Part shown: positions 42,988 through 52,359 of the stretch, piece after piece
Layout of the letters: each line of letters opens with the position of its first letter
Position numbering within the stretch: position 1 is the stretch's first letter
Assembly: GCA_963769715.1 (NCBI GenBank)
Contig: CAVYNE010000027.1
Span: 310,001-374,000 of the forward strand
Length of the DNA stretch: 64,000 nt
Direction of reading: 5' to 3'
Source of the DNA: Palsa-504 sp963769715
Lineage (GTDB): Bacteria; Actinomycetota; Actinomycetes; Streptosporangiales; Streptosporangiaceae
Notes under the pieces: generated by a model
Told to the model about the DNA's origin: nothing
Databases searched by the model: none
Seen by the model: only the letters and a program-made list of their open reading frames with translations
Made by a program: the position numbers and the translations under genes

Positions 42988-43597
42988 GTGCTGGTCATCG
43001 GGGTCGAGGAGCGCGAGCAGCACGGGGGGACCATCTACAACGCCGTGCTGTACTTCTCCCCCGGCGGAGCACTCGCCGGCCGTCACCGCAAGCTCGTCCC
43101 CACCGGATCGGAGCGGACGGTATGGGGCATGGGCGACGGGTCGACGCTCCGCGTCGTGGACACGCCTTTCGGCCGGGTCGGGGGGCTGATCTGCTGGGAG
43201 AACTACATGCCCCTGGCCCGGTTCCACATGTATGCCCAGGGCGTGGACCTGTGGATTGCGCCCACCCTGGCGATCGGCGACGGCTGGATCGCGACGCTGC
43301 AGCACCTGGCCCGGGAGAACCGGATGTTCGTCGCCGGGGTCAACCCGGTGCTGCATGCCGACCAGATCCCGGCTGACTTCCCGCACCGCGACCGGCTGGT
43401 CCCGCCGGGCTATCTGGAGGACAACGGCCCCTGGCTGGAGGAAGGCAACACGGTAATCATCGGCCGGACGGCGGCATCCTTGCCGGACCGGTGCGCGAGA
43501 AAGAAAAGCGCTCATCGCCAACCTTGACCTGGGAGCCGCGCTAACCGGGCGCCGCCATATGGACCCAGTCGGCCACTACAATCGCCCGGATGTCTGA
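42988..43597 (+). pseudogene. Nitrilase-superfamily enzyme, 5'-truncated and frameshifted
   Basis: LVIGVEEREQHGGTIYNAVL and GRHRKLVPTGSERTVWGMGD (catalytic Lys), then GLICWENYMPLARFHMYAQG (catalytic Cys) identify an aliphatic nitrilase/carbon-nitrogen hydrolase. The N-terminal third with the catalytic Glu is missing. After GNTVIIG the frame shifts twice; other frames continue GGILAGPVREKE and LIANLDLGAALTGRRHMDPV before a stop at 43595-43597. Non-functional as read. Confidence 0.78.
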
Positions 43598-43739
43598 CCT
43601 GCCGGTCGGCGGCGCTCTTGCAGGAGTCGGCGCCGACGCTCTCCAAACGTCAACCGCCCATGCGGCCGGTGACGGAACGTGACAGTGTGATCGGGTCACA
43701 ACACGCGCTAGTTGACGTCCGGGTTCTGGCGGCCCCGGC

Positions 43740-44222
43740 TCAGGGCCAGCGCTTGGTGATGATAGTCGTGACAGGCAGCCCGAACCGGCGCTCGGCCCTG
43801 TGGGGCAGGTCGGCCCGCAGCCAGCGCGAGACGGGCCGGGGCAGCGCGGCCACGATGATCTCGTCGAACTGGTGATCGGCGAACACCTTCTCCATGGCCT
43901 CCAGAGGCTGGGCACTGCCCAGGTCACCCTCGACCGGGACGCCGCCCAGCGCACCCAGGTCAGCCAACATCTGGCCGAGCCGTTGCCGGGCCTGCGTGCT
44001 AGCCTCCTCATCGGTGCCGGGACTCCGGTAGTCCGTCATCCACCATGTCATGCTGGGCTGCAGGACACCAGCCGCGGCGGCCACGTCCGGATAGTCTGCC
44101 GCCCCGGTGTCCGGGACGAGCAGGTAGAACGAACTCGGTCCTTCCTCGATCCGCTTGCGGAGCTCGTCTCGTAGCTCGGCACGCTGCAGGGTCTGGTTCG
44201 CGACGACAATGTACCTGCGCAT
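43740..44222 (-). CDS. Universal-stress-like alpha/beta protein
   Basis: About 160 residues with a UspA-like alternating fold. The first strand RRYIVVANQTLQRAELRDEL starts at ATG 44222; FYLLVPDTGAADYPD, QRLGQMLADLGALGGVPVEG, DEIIVAALPRPVSRWLRADL and FGLPVTTIITKR follow. The glycine-rich ATP loop of classical UspA (GxxGxxG) is replaced by ALPRPVSRW, so nucleotide binding is doubtful. The frame is open to 44273; the internal ATG is chosen because homology starts there. Likely a stress-related small protein; function unknown. Confidence 0.65.
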   Translation of the reverse strand: MRRYIVVANQTLQRAELRDELRKRIEEGPSSFYLLVPDTGAADYPDVAAAAGVLQPSMTWWMTDYRSPGTDEEASTQARQRLGQMLADLGALGGVPVEGDLGSAQPLEAMEKVFADHQFDEIIVAALPRPVSRWLRADLPHRAERRFGLPVTTIITKRWP

Positions 44223-44273
44223 GACGACCACCCGCTTGGTCTTGGCCAGGACCAGACGTCCGGTATAGCTCAC

Positions 44274-44674
44274 GGTATCCCGCCGCGGGACTGCGGTCTA
44301 CGGGCCCAACGGCCGCTCCGCCCAGTTCCCGGCTCCTGCGGCGCTGGCCTCAGACTGCCGCCCGGCGACGACGGTGCATAACGGCCAGATCTGCATGGAC
44401 GGGACTGAAGGCACTTGACCCGGGGAAGCCGCCCAGAGGCGGTTATTGGTCGCGAGCCGTCGACCAGCATTAATCAAGGAACGTGACCACGCAACGATCC
44501 TCTCGGGCGACGGGCCGATCATACGCACTGTCTATCGATAGCGAGCTCAGCTGGACGGTGCAGCACAGAACTGCGAGTTCTGGGCGTTGTGCAGCCTCGA
44601 GAGCGAAGGGCTGGTCACCACGCGACCCCAGTGCACCGTCACGCCGCGCACAGCACGCCCGTGACACCTGACGG
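44274..44674. other. Intergenic stretch, no gene seen
   Basis: About 400 bases between two minus-strand genes; no family, RNA gene or terminator recognised with confidence. Confidence 0.4.
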
Positions 44675-46825
44675 TCAGGCACCCGGGGCGTCGCCATGTC
44701 GGAAAGACGCCCGCAGCGCATCGATCAGCAATGCGGCCAGCGCCTCGAGCTGCACGTCGCCCGGCGGGGAGGCCTCCTGGTCCGCCCCGTCCAGCGCCCG
44801 GGCGGCAAGCCCCGCCTTGCTGTCGATCAGCCCGGCGATCCGGGCGTCGATGGTCTGCGCGGCGATGATGCGCCACGCGGTGACCGGTTCGGCCTGCCCA
44901 ATGCGGTGGCTGCGGTCGATGGCCTGGGTCTGCTCTGCGTCGGTCCAGGACAGCTCGGCCAGCACGATGTTCGAGGCGACCTGCAGATTCAGGCCCACGC
45001 CAGCCGCGGTCAGGGAGCACACCGCGACCGCGACGTCCGGGTCGTTCACGAAGGCGTCGAGGTTCGCCTGCCGCGCCGTGGGCGTCTGGCCGCCGCGGAT
45101 CGACGAGAAGCGCACCCCCTGCCGGGCGAAGGTCTCTTCGGCGGCGTCCATCACGTCGATGTGCTTGGCGAAGAAGACGACCTTGCCGGCGCTGCGGGCC
45201 AGCTGCGCCGCGTAGTCCGCCGCCAGTTCGGCTTTCGCCTGGCCGATGCGCCGCATTATGGTGAACACGTTCTCGCCGGACTGCGCGGTCGTCGCGTCCT
45301 TCAGCTCCGACCGGGCCACCCGGCGGACGAGGTCGTGGTCGATGCCCTCGACGCCGGCGTCGGAGGATTGGTTCGCCAGCGCGGTCTCGTACCGCGCCAC
45401 CATCCGGCCGGCGAGGTCCCGTTCTGCCGCCCGGATCGACCGGCCGGCCCGTCCGTTCAGCTCAACGGGGAGGTCGGCGATGCGGCGGGCGGGGATGTCG
45501 GCGGCCACGTCGAGCTTGCGGCGGCGCACGATGCCGCGGTCGATCACGCACTGGCGCGCCGCGGCGGAAAAGCCCCGGTCGGCGGGCGTGAGGCCGGTGT
45601 CCTCAAGCGCGTCCATCAGCTCGGCCAGGGGCTTGCTGTCGTCGATCCAGCCGAGGAACTGCCAGATCGCCCAGAAGTCCTCGATGTCGTTGATCAGCGG
45701 GGTGCCGGTCAGCGCCATCAGCAGGGGCCGGTCTGTACGGGACCGGATGCGGTCCGAGAGCGCCAGGACGTGCTGCGAACGCTGCGAGGTCTTGTTCTTG
45801 ATGAAGTGGGCCTCGTCCACGACCATGCCGCGGAAGCCGAAGTCGCCGAGCCAGCCTGTGTGACGGTCGAGCACCTCGTAGTTGAGCACGACGATATCGG
45901 CGAAGCCGTCGACAGCCTCGCCGTCGCCCTGTACCACGGTGGCCGGGCGGCGGGAAGTCCAGCGGGCCGCCTCACGGGCCCAGTTGGTCTTGACGACGTT
46001 CGGCACGACGACGAGCAGCGGGTAGGCGTTCGCCGCTTCCGCGGCGAGCAGCGCCTGGGCCGTCTTGCCCAGACCCGGCTCATCGGCGAGCAGGAACGTC
46101 CGGTGACCAGCAGCGGCCGCAGCGACCAGCTGCCCCTGGTGCGGCATCAGTTCCAGGCCCGCCGGGGTGAACCGTGCCGTCGGCGCCGGGAGCGCCATGC
46201 ACGCCGGGGCTCCCCCGCCGGCACGCTCGAAGGAACTCAGCAGCGGGCCGAGCAGCTCCCAGTCGGCCAGGCGGCGCGGACGGGAGGTGAGCTGCGGAAC
46301 GGCGGAGAAGTCCGGGGCGAGAAAGGGGTTCGCCAGCTGCCGGGAGATCACCGACTGCGGCACGACCCGCCGCTCCGGGCCGGCGGAAGCGGTAGCGGTC
46401 TCCGCCGGCGCGATCTGTTCGGGCGCCGGCTCGATGCCGAGGTCCCGCGCCATCTCCCGCTTGAGCGACCGGGCCGCGTCGGAGACGCCGGAGCCCTCGG
46501 CGAGCAGCGCCAGTAGCCCAGCGTCCTGGACAGCGGTCGTCGCGAGGATGGCCGCGATGCCGTCCAGGCGCTTGAGCTGCTCAGCCCGACGACTGTCGGT
46601 TCCGGCCGCCGCCCGGACGCGGGCGCGCTCGTCCCGCAGCAGCAGGGCGACGGCCTGGAACTTCGTGCGCACGGCAGGCGTCACGCGGCCGCGCCGGGCA
46701 GCCGCCTCGACCTCACGGACGGTCCGGGCGAGCACCGAGACGACGTCGCCGCGGTGGCGGACGCGCTGCTGCTTCCGCGGGGCGGTACGGCGAGCGCCCG
46801 CCTGGCGCTGGCCTGGTCGAGCCAC
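44675..46825 (-). CDS. SNF2-family DEAD/DEAH-box helicase
   Basis: A 716-residue SF2 ATPase. The N-terminal part (1-220) is helical and family-specific. Helicase motifs are complete: motif I DEPGLGKT (248-255), Ia VVVPNVVKTNW, II DEAH (337-340), III LTGTPLIND, V SLTAAGVGLNLQVA and VI QAIDRSHRIGQ (about 648). It is an ATP-driven DNA translocase of the SNF2/HARP-like type, possibly in repair or defence; no nuclease domain is fused. GTG 46825 is chosen because GAGGAGG lies 6 bases upstream; the frame opens 137 codons earlier without homology. Single gene, no BREX/DISARM partners visible nearby. Confidence 0.88.
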   Translation of the reverse strand: MARPGQRQAGARRTAPRKQQRVRHRGDVVSVLARTVREVEAAARRGRVTPAVRTKFQAVALLLRDERARVRAAAGTDSRRAEQLKRLDGIAAILATTAVQDAGLLALLAEGSGVSDAARSLKREMARDLGIEPAPEQIAPAETATASAGPERRVVPQSVISRQLANPFLAPDFSAVPQLTSRPRRLADWELLGPLLSSFERAGGGAPACMALPAPTARFTPAGLELMPHQGQLVAAAAAGHRTFLLADEPGLGKTAQALLAAEAANAYPLLVVVPNVVKTNWAREAARWTSRRPATVVQGDGEAVDGFADIVVLNYEVLDRHTGWLGDFGFRGMVVDEAHFIKNKTSQRSQHVLALSDRIRSRTDRPLLMALTGTPLINDIEDFWAIWQFLGWIDDSKPLAELMDALEDTGLTPADRGFSAAARQCVIDRGIVRRRKLDVAADIPARRIADLPVELNGRAGRSIRAAERDLAGRMVARYETALANQSSDAGVEGIDHDLVRRVARSELKDATTAQSGENVFTIMRRIGQAKAELAADYAAQLARSAGKVVFFAKHIDVMDAAEETFARQGVRFSSIRGGQTPTARQANLDAFVNDPDVAVAVCSLTAAGVGLNLQVASNIVLAELSWTDAEQTQAIDRSHRIGQAEPVTAWRIIAAQTIDARIAGLIDSKAGLAARALDGADQEASPPGDVQLEALAALLIDALRASFRHGDAPGA

Positions 46826-47281
46826 AGACTCCTCCTCTGGAATGCCGGGGCACGGTGGCCACGGCAGCATGCCGCACAGGCCCGCGGCCGGGGCGAGGAA
46901 CCCCCGAGGACAGGGCCTAGTGCTCCGAACGCCGAGCCGGCCTGCGGATCTCCGAGGATCAACGCAGCAGGCCCCGGCGAGCGTCTCACGCGGACCCGGA
47001 ACCGCCGGTGGGGGCCTGGTGACCACGGCACGGGGAAAGCCGTCGTCGGACGACCGGCCCGATTCTCGGGTACCGCTCATGTTAACGCATGCGAGGACGC
47101 ATAATTCCCGGCCGCACTGTGGGTGAACGTTCTCAATTGCCGCGTTCCGCGCGTCTGCGTAGGTCAGTCGAGCTGGCGGTCGGTCATTGTGGCTGCGGGC
47201 GGGCTCGTCCGCGCGGATCGAATTGCTCGACGACATCCGGCAACGGGCGGAGCGAGGCGGAACCTGACCAGCGAATCGAGG
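46826..47281. other. Intergenic stretch, no gene seen
   Basis: About 455 bases upstream of the SNF2 gene. The helicase frame is open on the minus strand but shows no conserved sequence. Confidence 0.4.
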
Positions 47282-47443
47282 CTAGATCCGCCGACGGCGC
47301 CCAGGTGTGACGGCCGCAGCCACGACCGCGGTCTTCGCTACGGGTGCGGGGCCCGGTGTGACGGCTTTGGCCACGACCGCGGTCTTCGCTACGGGCGCGC
47401 CGATGACACCGACTCTTCCTACGCGTGCTGGTCTGAGGGGCAT
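47282..47443 (-). CDS. 53-residue protein with internal 17-residue duplication
   Basis: ATG 47443 with GGAAGGAG 7 bases upstream; product begins MPLRPARVGRVGVIGAPVAK and ends RRRRI at TAG 47282-47284. APVAKTAVVAxAVTPG occurs twice in tandem, matching a 51-bp DNA repeat at 47305-47403. The opening MPLRPARxGRVGVxGAPVAK is typical of small proteins encoded directly after DUF6325 genes in actinobacteria, which often end in a SHOCT domain; here that C-terminus is missing. It starts 2 bases after the DUF6325 stop, so the two form one transcription unit and are probably translationally coupled. Confidence 0.68.
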   Translation of the reverse strand: MPLRPARVGRVGVIGAPVAKTAVVAKAVTPGPAPVAKTAVVAAAVTPGRRRRI

Positions 47444-47445
47444 TG

Positions 47446-47901
47446 TCAGTCTCCTTCCGTAAGTGCTTCATCAGCCTCGATCGAGGCGATGATCGCCTGG
47501 ATCGGAATCCGTCCGTTGGCGATCAGCTGGCCACCTGAGCGCCGCGCCGCTGCTGCGAATGGCGCTGCCCACAGGTTCTCCCAGATCAGGACTCCGGCAG
47601 TGCTTCCTGGCTCCATCGCGGCGGCGAGGTGCTCGACGTCTTCTTCGGCCAGCAGCTCCGCGAGCTGGGCCTCGAGTGCCTGTAGCTCTCCGAGTTCGCC
47701 GACGTCGGAAAGCTCTGTCGCCTCGACGGCACCATCGTCGTCCTTGGTGAGGATCAGGACATCGATCACGCGGATCGTTCCGGCGTTGACCAGTGCGAGC
47801 AGCTCTTTCACCATCTCGCCGGTGAAATTGCTGACGCCCGCCGGAAACTCGACGACGACGTAATCAACGGGGCCGAGTTCATCTAGGGATGTGTCTGTCA
47901 T
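47446..47901 (-). CDS. DUF6325 family protein
   Basis: A 151-residue protein of the DUF6325 (DUF1269-like) family: LGPVDYVVVEFPAGVSNFTG, LLALVNAGTIRVIDVLILTK, AAAMEPGSTAGVLIWENLWA and GGQLIANGRIPIQAI. The fold is a small alpha/beta domain without catalytic residues; family members are thought to be membrane- or stress-associated, without established activity. ATG 47901 is preceded by AAAAGGCAAG. It is followed by the 53-residue gene. The N-terminal domain of the LuxR fusion at 10596 is homologous. Confidence 0.85.
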   Translation of the reverse strand: MTDTSLDELGPVDYVVVEFPAGVSNFTGEMVKELLALVNAGTIRVIDVLILTKDDDGAVEATELSDVGELGELQALEAQLAELLAEEDVEHLAAAMEPGSTAGVLIWENLWAAPFAAAARRSGGQLIANGRIPIQAIIASIEADEALTEGD

Positions 47902-48465
47902 CGATTCTTGCCTTTTCCGTTGGCCTGCTGACTGGTGCTACTTCAAAGCCGGTGCCCGTCCCACGGTCGTGTCGCGTGGGACGAGTCGCGCCTTGATCGG
48001 GTCGCGGGCCATGAACTCGGCCGTCTCGATAGCCGTCGGCTTGACGGCGCAGGTACGAGAACCGTCGCCAAGCGCCCGACTTCAGGCTACGCCCGCCTGC
48101 TCTGGCGGTCCTCACCCAGTTCGGGTGAGGCACACGGATGCTATTCAGCCGACACGCGCCGCGCCTGAACCACGCTGCATCTGGTCAACCGCCCCGGCCA
48201 GCGCCCAGTCCGCGGTGGAGAGACCGCCGAAAGCGCGGGCGATGGCGGTCACGCTGACGCCGGGCGGAACGCCGCCACCTGGGTGCGCCTGCCGAATTCG
48301 CCGCGTCACCACGCAGGGACGAGCGTTGCGGGCATGCGGCCCAGTACTGGTCGTTATGGCCGCGGGCGCGGTCGTGTGTCTCCCCTTCGAGGACGACGTG
48401 GAGTCGCCGGTGGCTGGGCGGATGGCAAAGTGCCGGTCCACGCGGGCCAGGCGGCCGCGAGGCGA
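47902..48465. other. Intergenic stretch, no recognised gene
   Basis: About 560 bases between the DUF6325 operon and the SDR gene. A minus-strand frame reads VSVTAIARAFGGLSTADWAL near 48200, which may be a protein tail, but no family could be named. Confidence 0.4.
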
Positions 48466-49263
48466 TCACGCTGGCGTGGCGCGCTGCTCGGTGATCGAGT
48501 TGCCGCCGTCCACGACCAGGTATTGCCCGGTGATGTAGGACGCGCCGGGGCTGGCCAGCCAGGCAATGGCGGCGGCGATCTCGTCGGGTGAGCCGCTCCG
48601 GCCAGCTGGGGTGGCCTGCCCTTGGCCGCGCTCTTCCGGGGTCTGGGACGCGGTCGCTATCCAGCCTGGGGCGACGGCATTGACGGTGATTCCGTGCCTT
48701 GCGGTGTCGACCGCGGCTGCGCGGGTGAGGCCGACCATGCCCGCCTTGGCGGTGGCGTAGCCGACGTCCGCGCGGATCGCCATCACCGGGCCGGTCACGC
48801 TGGCCACCATGATGATCCGCCCCCAGCCGCGGCTGGTCATGGCCGGCACCGCCGCCTTGGTGACCAGGAAGGCGGTCGTCAGGTTGCGGGCGAGCGCAGC
48901 CTGCCAGGTCGCCAGGTCCATGGACTCCACGGTGCCGGACTCGAACACGGGGACAGCGGCGGAGATCATGCCGGCGTTGTTGACTACGATGTCCAGCCGG
49001 CCCCATTGCTCCAGCGCAGCCGACACAAGCCCGGACGCCACGTCAGCATCGGTGAGATCGCCGGTGATCCCCGCCGCGTCGAAGCCAGCGCTGCGCAGTT
49101 CGCTGACCCTGTCCTGGATCCGTGCCGTGGTGGCGCTGATCATCACGGCGGCACCGAGTTCGGCGAGCAGCCTGGCGGTGGCGAAACCGATGCCGTCGGG
49201 ACCGCCCGCCCCGGTGACCACCGCTACCCGGCCGGACAGGTCAAACGCCGCTGGGATGGGCAT
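48466..49263 (-). CDS. Short-chain dehydrogenase/reductase (SDR)
   Basis: A 265-residue classical SDR. Cofactor motif VVTGAGGPDGIGFATARLLA (TGxxxGxG, variant TGAGGPDGIG), NNAG (VNNAGMISAA), the catalytic Ser in IMVASVTG, and YATAK are all present, as is the C-terminal YLVVDGGNS. The insertion in the glycine motif is seen in a minor SDR group. It reduces a ketone or oxidises an alcohol with NAD(P); substrate unknown. ATG at 49263, transcribed divergently from the kinase-aminotransferase pseudogene. Confidence 0.92.
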   Translation of the reverse strand: MPIPAAFDLSGRVAVVTGAGGPDGIGFATARLLAELGAAVMISATTARIQDRVSELRSAGFDAAGITGDLTDADVASGLVSAALEQWGRLDIVVNNAGMISAAVPVFESGTVESMDLATWQAALARNLTTAFLVTKAAVPAMTSRGWGRIIMVASVTGPVMAIRADVGYATAKAGMVGLTRAAAVDTARHGITVNAVAPGWIATASQTPEERGQGQATPAGRSGSPDEIAAAIAWLASPGASYITGQYLVVDGGNSITEQRATPA

Positions 49264-49369
49264 TGTCCGATCCTAGTAGGGCTGGATGCCAGATCCCCCG
49301 GCCCGCGGGAAGGCGGCAGCGCGGCCGGGCGTGGCCGGCCGGCGGGCCGCAGGATTAACCTTCGGGCCT

Positions 49370-50755
49370 ATGGTGAAGCGCCCTGACCCCTTGGAGAGCA
49401 CGCCGCCTGCCTTCGGCGAGCAGGCAGCCAGGCAGATCCTGCGGGAAGGCTTCAGGGTGGAATCGTCGTCCCTCAAGCCCCTCGCGGGCGAACGGGGCCA
49501 GAACTTCCGGGTGGACACGGCCGCCGGGCAGCGCCTGTTGTTCAAGATCTCTAATCCGGCCGACGACGGGCCCGCCCTGGCGATGCAGGCTGCCGCGCTT
49601 TGCCACATCGAGCGGGTGGATCCGGGCCTGCCGGTGATGCATGCCCGCCGGCCGGGGCGGGGGAACCCTGGGTCGAGGTGCCGGGGCGGGACGGCCGGAC
49701 CTACCCTGCCCGGCTTTTCACGTTCCTACCCGGGCAGGTGACCGCGAACACGGCCCTGACCACCGAGGCGATCTGGTCCCATAGGCAGATCACGGCCCGC
49801 CCGGGGCGGGCGCTGCTTGGCTTTTTCCACCCCGCGGCCGACTACGAGATCTTGTGGGACATCACCCGCTTGCCCACGCTCCGCCCACTGCTCACCCATG
49901 TCTCCGACGGCCCCCGCAAGGCTCAGGTGGAATGGGTTCTGGACCGGTTCGAGGCCCGGGTCGCGCCGGCGCTGCCCGGGCTGCGCGTACAGGTGACCCA
50001 CGGTGATATGGGCCTGGACAACGTGCTGTTGGGAGATGACCTTCGGGTCAGCGGGATCGTGGACTTCGGGGACATGACTCATGCGCCGCTGGTCTGCGAT
50101 CTCGCCGTCGCCGTCGCCGATGTGCTCCACGGCCGTGACGACGCCATCGAGGCGGCCGACGCGCTGATCGGCGGCTACGTGTCGGTGACGCCGCTCGACG
50201 ACGAGGAGGCCGGGCTGCTCGCGGACCTGGTCGCGGCGAGGCTTGCCACTGAGGTCGCGGTCACCGCCTGGCGGCAGCGGCTCTATCCGGACAACGTCGC
50301 CTACGCTGCGAGCGGCGAGCCGGGGGCCGCGCTTCCCCTACCGAAAGTCTGCTACCAGCGATCTGCTCGAGCGCCGCCGTCGGGCGCTGCCCCGATCGCC
50401 GCTGTTCTACTCCCGCCCGGTGCATCTGGTCCGCGGCGAGGGTGTCTGGTTGTTCGACCCCGACGACCGGCGGTACCTCGACTGCTACAACAACGTGGCC
50501 GTGGCCGGGCACAGCCACCCAAGGGTCGTGCAGGCGGTGACGCAGCAGCAGCGGCTGCTCGCGACCCACAGCCGCTATCTGCACGAGGCGATCGTCGAGC
50601 TCGCCGAACGGCTCCAATCCACCCTGCCGCCGGAGCTGGACGCCGTCATGGTCGTGAACTCCGGCAGCGAGGCCAACGACTTCGCCTGGCGGATCGCCCG
50701 CGCGGCCACCGGGTGGGCCGGCGCGATCGTGACCGCCTGCGCCTACCACGGGCGG
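49370..50755 (+). pseudogene. Aminoglycoside-phosphotransferase-like kinase fused to class III aminotransferase, frameshifted and truncated
   Basis: Three frames together encode a kinase-aminotransferase fusion. The kinase N-lobe (LKPLAGERGQNFRVDTAAGQ, LLFKISNPADDGPALAMQAA) shifts near 49660 to GRTYPARLFTFLPGQV and QVTHGDMGLDNVLLGDD with VSGIVDFGDMTHAPLVCDLA (Brenner HxD and DFG-like). The frame shifts again near 50345 to SPLFYSRPVHLVRGEGVWLF, YLDCYNNVAVAGHSHPRVV and VMVVNSGSEANDF (PLP phosphate loop). The fusion resembles hydroxylysine-kinase/phospholyase (AGPHD1/AGXT2L2-like) proteins. The catalytic PLP Lys and the rest are lost at about 50755, where a LuxR remnant begins. Confidence 0.78.
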
Positions 50756-50756
50756 C

Positions 50757-51425
50757 GCCGGGTTCGCCTTCCGCAAGGAAATCACCCGGCTGGACGGACA
50801 GCAAAGCGAAACCGACGAGATGCGCACCGTCCTCGCGGCGCTGCGGCTCGCCCAGGACGGACCCGCAAGGCGCGGCGGATGCGCTTGCGCTCGTCCTCGA
50901 CGGCTTCATCCCCGTGCTGAACCGGCGTAGGGGGCTGGTCCTTTTCCTGCTGGAGGCGATCACCCGCGACGCGCTCGGCCAGACGGTCGCCGCCTGGGCG
51001 CGCCCTCGAGCGCGCGCTGGATATCGCGGAGGCCGAGGGTGCGCTCTTGCCGTTCCTCCTCTACGGCGCGCCGACGTTGCTCGAGCGGCATCGCCGGGAT
51101 CACACTGCGCACCCAGTCCTGATCTCCCAGATCCTGGGCTTGCTGGCCCTGACGGCACGGCCCGCGTCACCGCCCGGCAATGACGGTGGACGGGCAGGCG
51201 GGCTGGGCTTGGACAAGCCGCTCACCGACTGCGAGGCCCGCGTTCTGCGCTACCTGCCGACCAACCTCACAGCGCGGGAAATCGCCTGCCAGCTGCACCT
51301 CTCGGTGCACACTGTCACCACCCACATGCGGCACGTTTATGTCAAGCTGGGCCTCCACCGCCGCCAGGAGGCCGTGGACCGGGCCCGCGCCCTCGGCCTG
51401 CTCACGCTCATCGTGTCGCGCTTAA
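50757..51425 (+). pseudogene. MalT-type LuxR regulator, C-terminal remnant
   Basis: After the aminotransferase break, frames read MRTVLAALRLAQDG, ADALALVLDGFIPVLNRRRG, EAITRDALGQTVAAW, then EGALLPFLLYGAPTLLERHR and the HTH LTDCEARVLRYLPTNLTARE, CQLHLSVHTVTTHMRHVYVK, RRQEAVDRARALGLL. This is the TPR-like end and LuxR HTH of a large ATP-binding LuxR (LAL) regulator; at least two frameshifts separate the pieces and the stop is lost. Confidence 0.75.
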
Positions 51426-51460
51426 GGTGCGGTCGTACGGCAGTCCGGGCGGAGCCGGGA

Positions 51461-51660
51461 TCAAGCCGGCAGGAACCTCCTGACCCGTATGCCGGTCCAG
51501 GCGGCCATCGCGCCGACGGCGACGCCGACGACGGTGTCGGCCAGGCGGAGAATGGGCTGCTGCCACGCGTGCTGGCGGCTGACGGCGACGACCAGGATCA
51601 CCGCGGTGGTGATCCCCGCCGTGACCGCGTTGCCGGGCCGGCCCAGCAGCGTGACCGCGA
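51461..51660 (-). pseudogene. FUSC/aromatic-acid-exporter-like C-terminal remnant
   Basis: Minus-strand frame LLGRPGNAVTAGITTAVILV, then AWQQPILRLADTVVGVAVGA and WTGIRVRRFLPA, with a stop at 51461-51463, matches the tail of FUSC-type integral membrane proteins. It is joined, out of frame, to a DUF1275 remnant. Confidence 0.5.
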
Positions 51661-51664
51661 GGGC

Positions 51665-52258
51665 GCCAGCAGGAACAGCGGGACGGCAGGTGCGGCCGGG
51701 CGCAGACCGTGCAGGACCACGCCGGCCAGTACGGCCCGGCCAGCAGGGCGCCGAGCTGGCGGAGGCGGGTGCCGCCGCCGGCGTTCGCGCTGACTGCCGT
51801 GTTGATTGTCTTGGTCAGCATCCCGGTGAAGTAGGTGGTGGTCTGGTGGATACGAAGAGCCCAGATGCTCTGGCCGCCGAGCGCCACCGACACCAGCGCC
51901 AGCAGGGCCAGCGCGCTGATGCCTGCGGGATGTGACCCGGCGGCCAGCCATCCGGCCAGGACGAGCAGGAACAGGGTGAGTTCGGTGATCAGCAGCCCGT
52001 TCGCGGCGCCTGGTCGGCGTAGGAGCCGGGCCCAGGTGATCTCGCCGGCCACCGAGCCGGCCACCGCCGTAACGGTCGGCTTGACCAGCGACGGGTTGCC
52101 GGTCGCGATGCCATAGCCGGCCGTCACCAGGTTGCCGGTCACGATGCCCGCGAAGGCCTTGCCCAGGCCGAAGAACGCCAGCGCGTCAGTGGCGCCCGCG
52201 CACGCGGCGAGCATGACCGCGATCGCCGGTACCGCATAGTGGCCGGAGCGGACGCAGA
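51665..52258 (-). pseudogene. DUF1275 (YoaK-like) membrane protein remnant
   Basis: HYAVPAIAVMLAACAGATDA, LAFFGLGKAFAGIVTGNLVT, AGEITWARLLRR, LTLFLLVLAGWLAAGSHPAG and QSIWALRIHQTTTYFTGMLT are the DUF1275 signatures (GxxDAxxFxxLxxxFxGxxTGN...TTYxTGxLT). The frame is fused upstream to the TOTE remnant without its own start and downstream shifts into the FUSC piece at about 51730. Confidence 0.72.
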
Positions 52259-52259
52259 G

Positions 52260-52353
52260 CCCGGAGACGGGCCTATCTCCGGGCCCAGAGCTGCCAGTCA
52301 CTAGGGCTGGAGCTGATCTACCAGCCGAGCCGTGGGGCGGCTGGTAGATCAGC
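52260..52353. repeat. Two strong hairpins at the pseudogene junction
   Basis: CCCGGAGA (52260-52267) / TCTCCGGG (52276-52283) with an 8-base loop, and GCTGATCTACCAGCCG (52312-52327) / CGGCTGGTAGATCAGC (52338-52353), a perfect 16-bp stem with a 10-base loop. They lie exactly where the TOTE remnant is joined to the DUF1275 remnant. Confidence 0.75.
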
Positions 52354-52359
52354 GCCCCT

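Noticed and set aside
41860..43521. 553-residue minus-strand open frame
   Set aside because: It is antisense to the VOC gene and the nitrilase remnant, which show clear family motifs; the minus frame is Arg/Pro/His-rich with no family pattern.
44696..46516. 606-residue plus-strand open frame
   Set aside because: Shadow of the SNF2 helicase on the other strand, whose motifs I-VI are complete.
44675..47901. SNF2 helicase with DUF6325 operon as a defence system
   Set aside because: No nuclease, methyltransferase or other DISARM/BREX-type partner is adjacent, and the genes are separated by about 450 bases.
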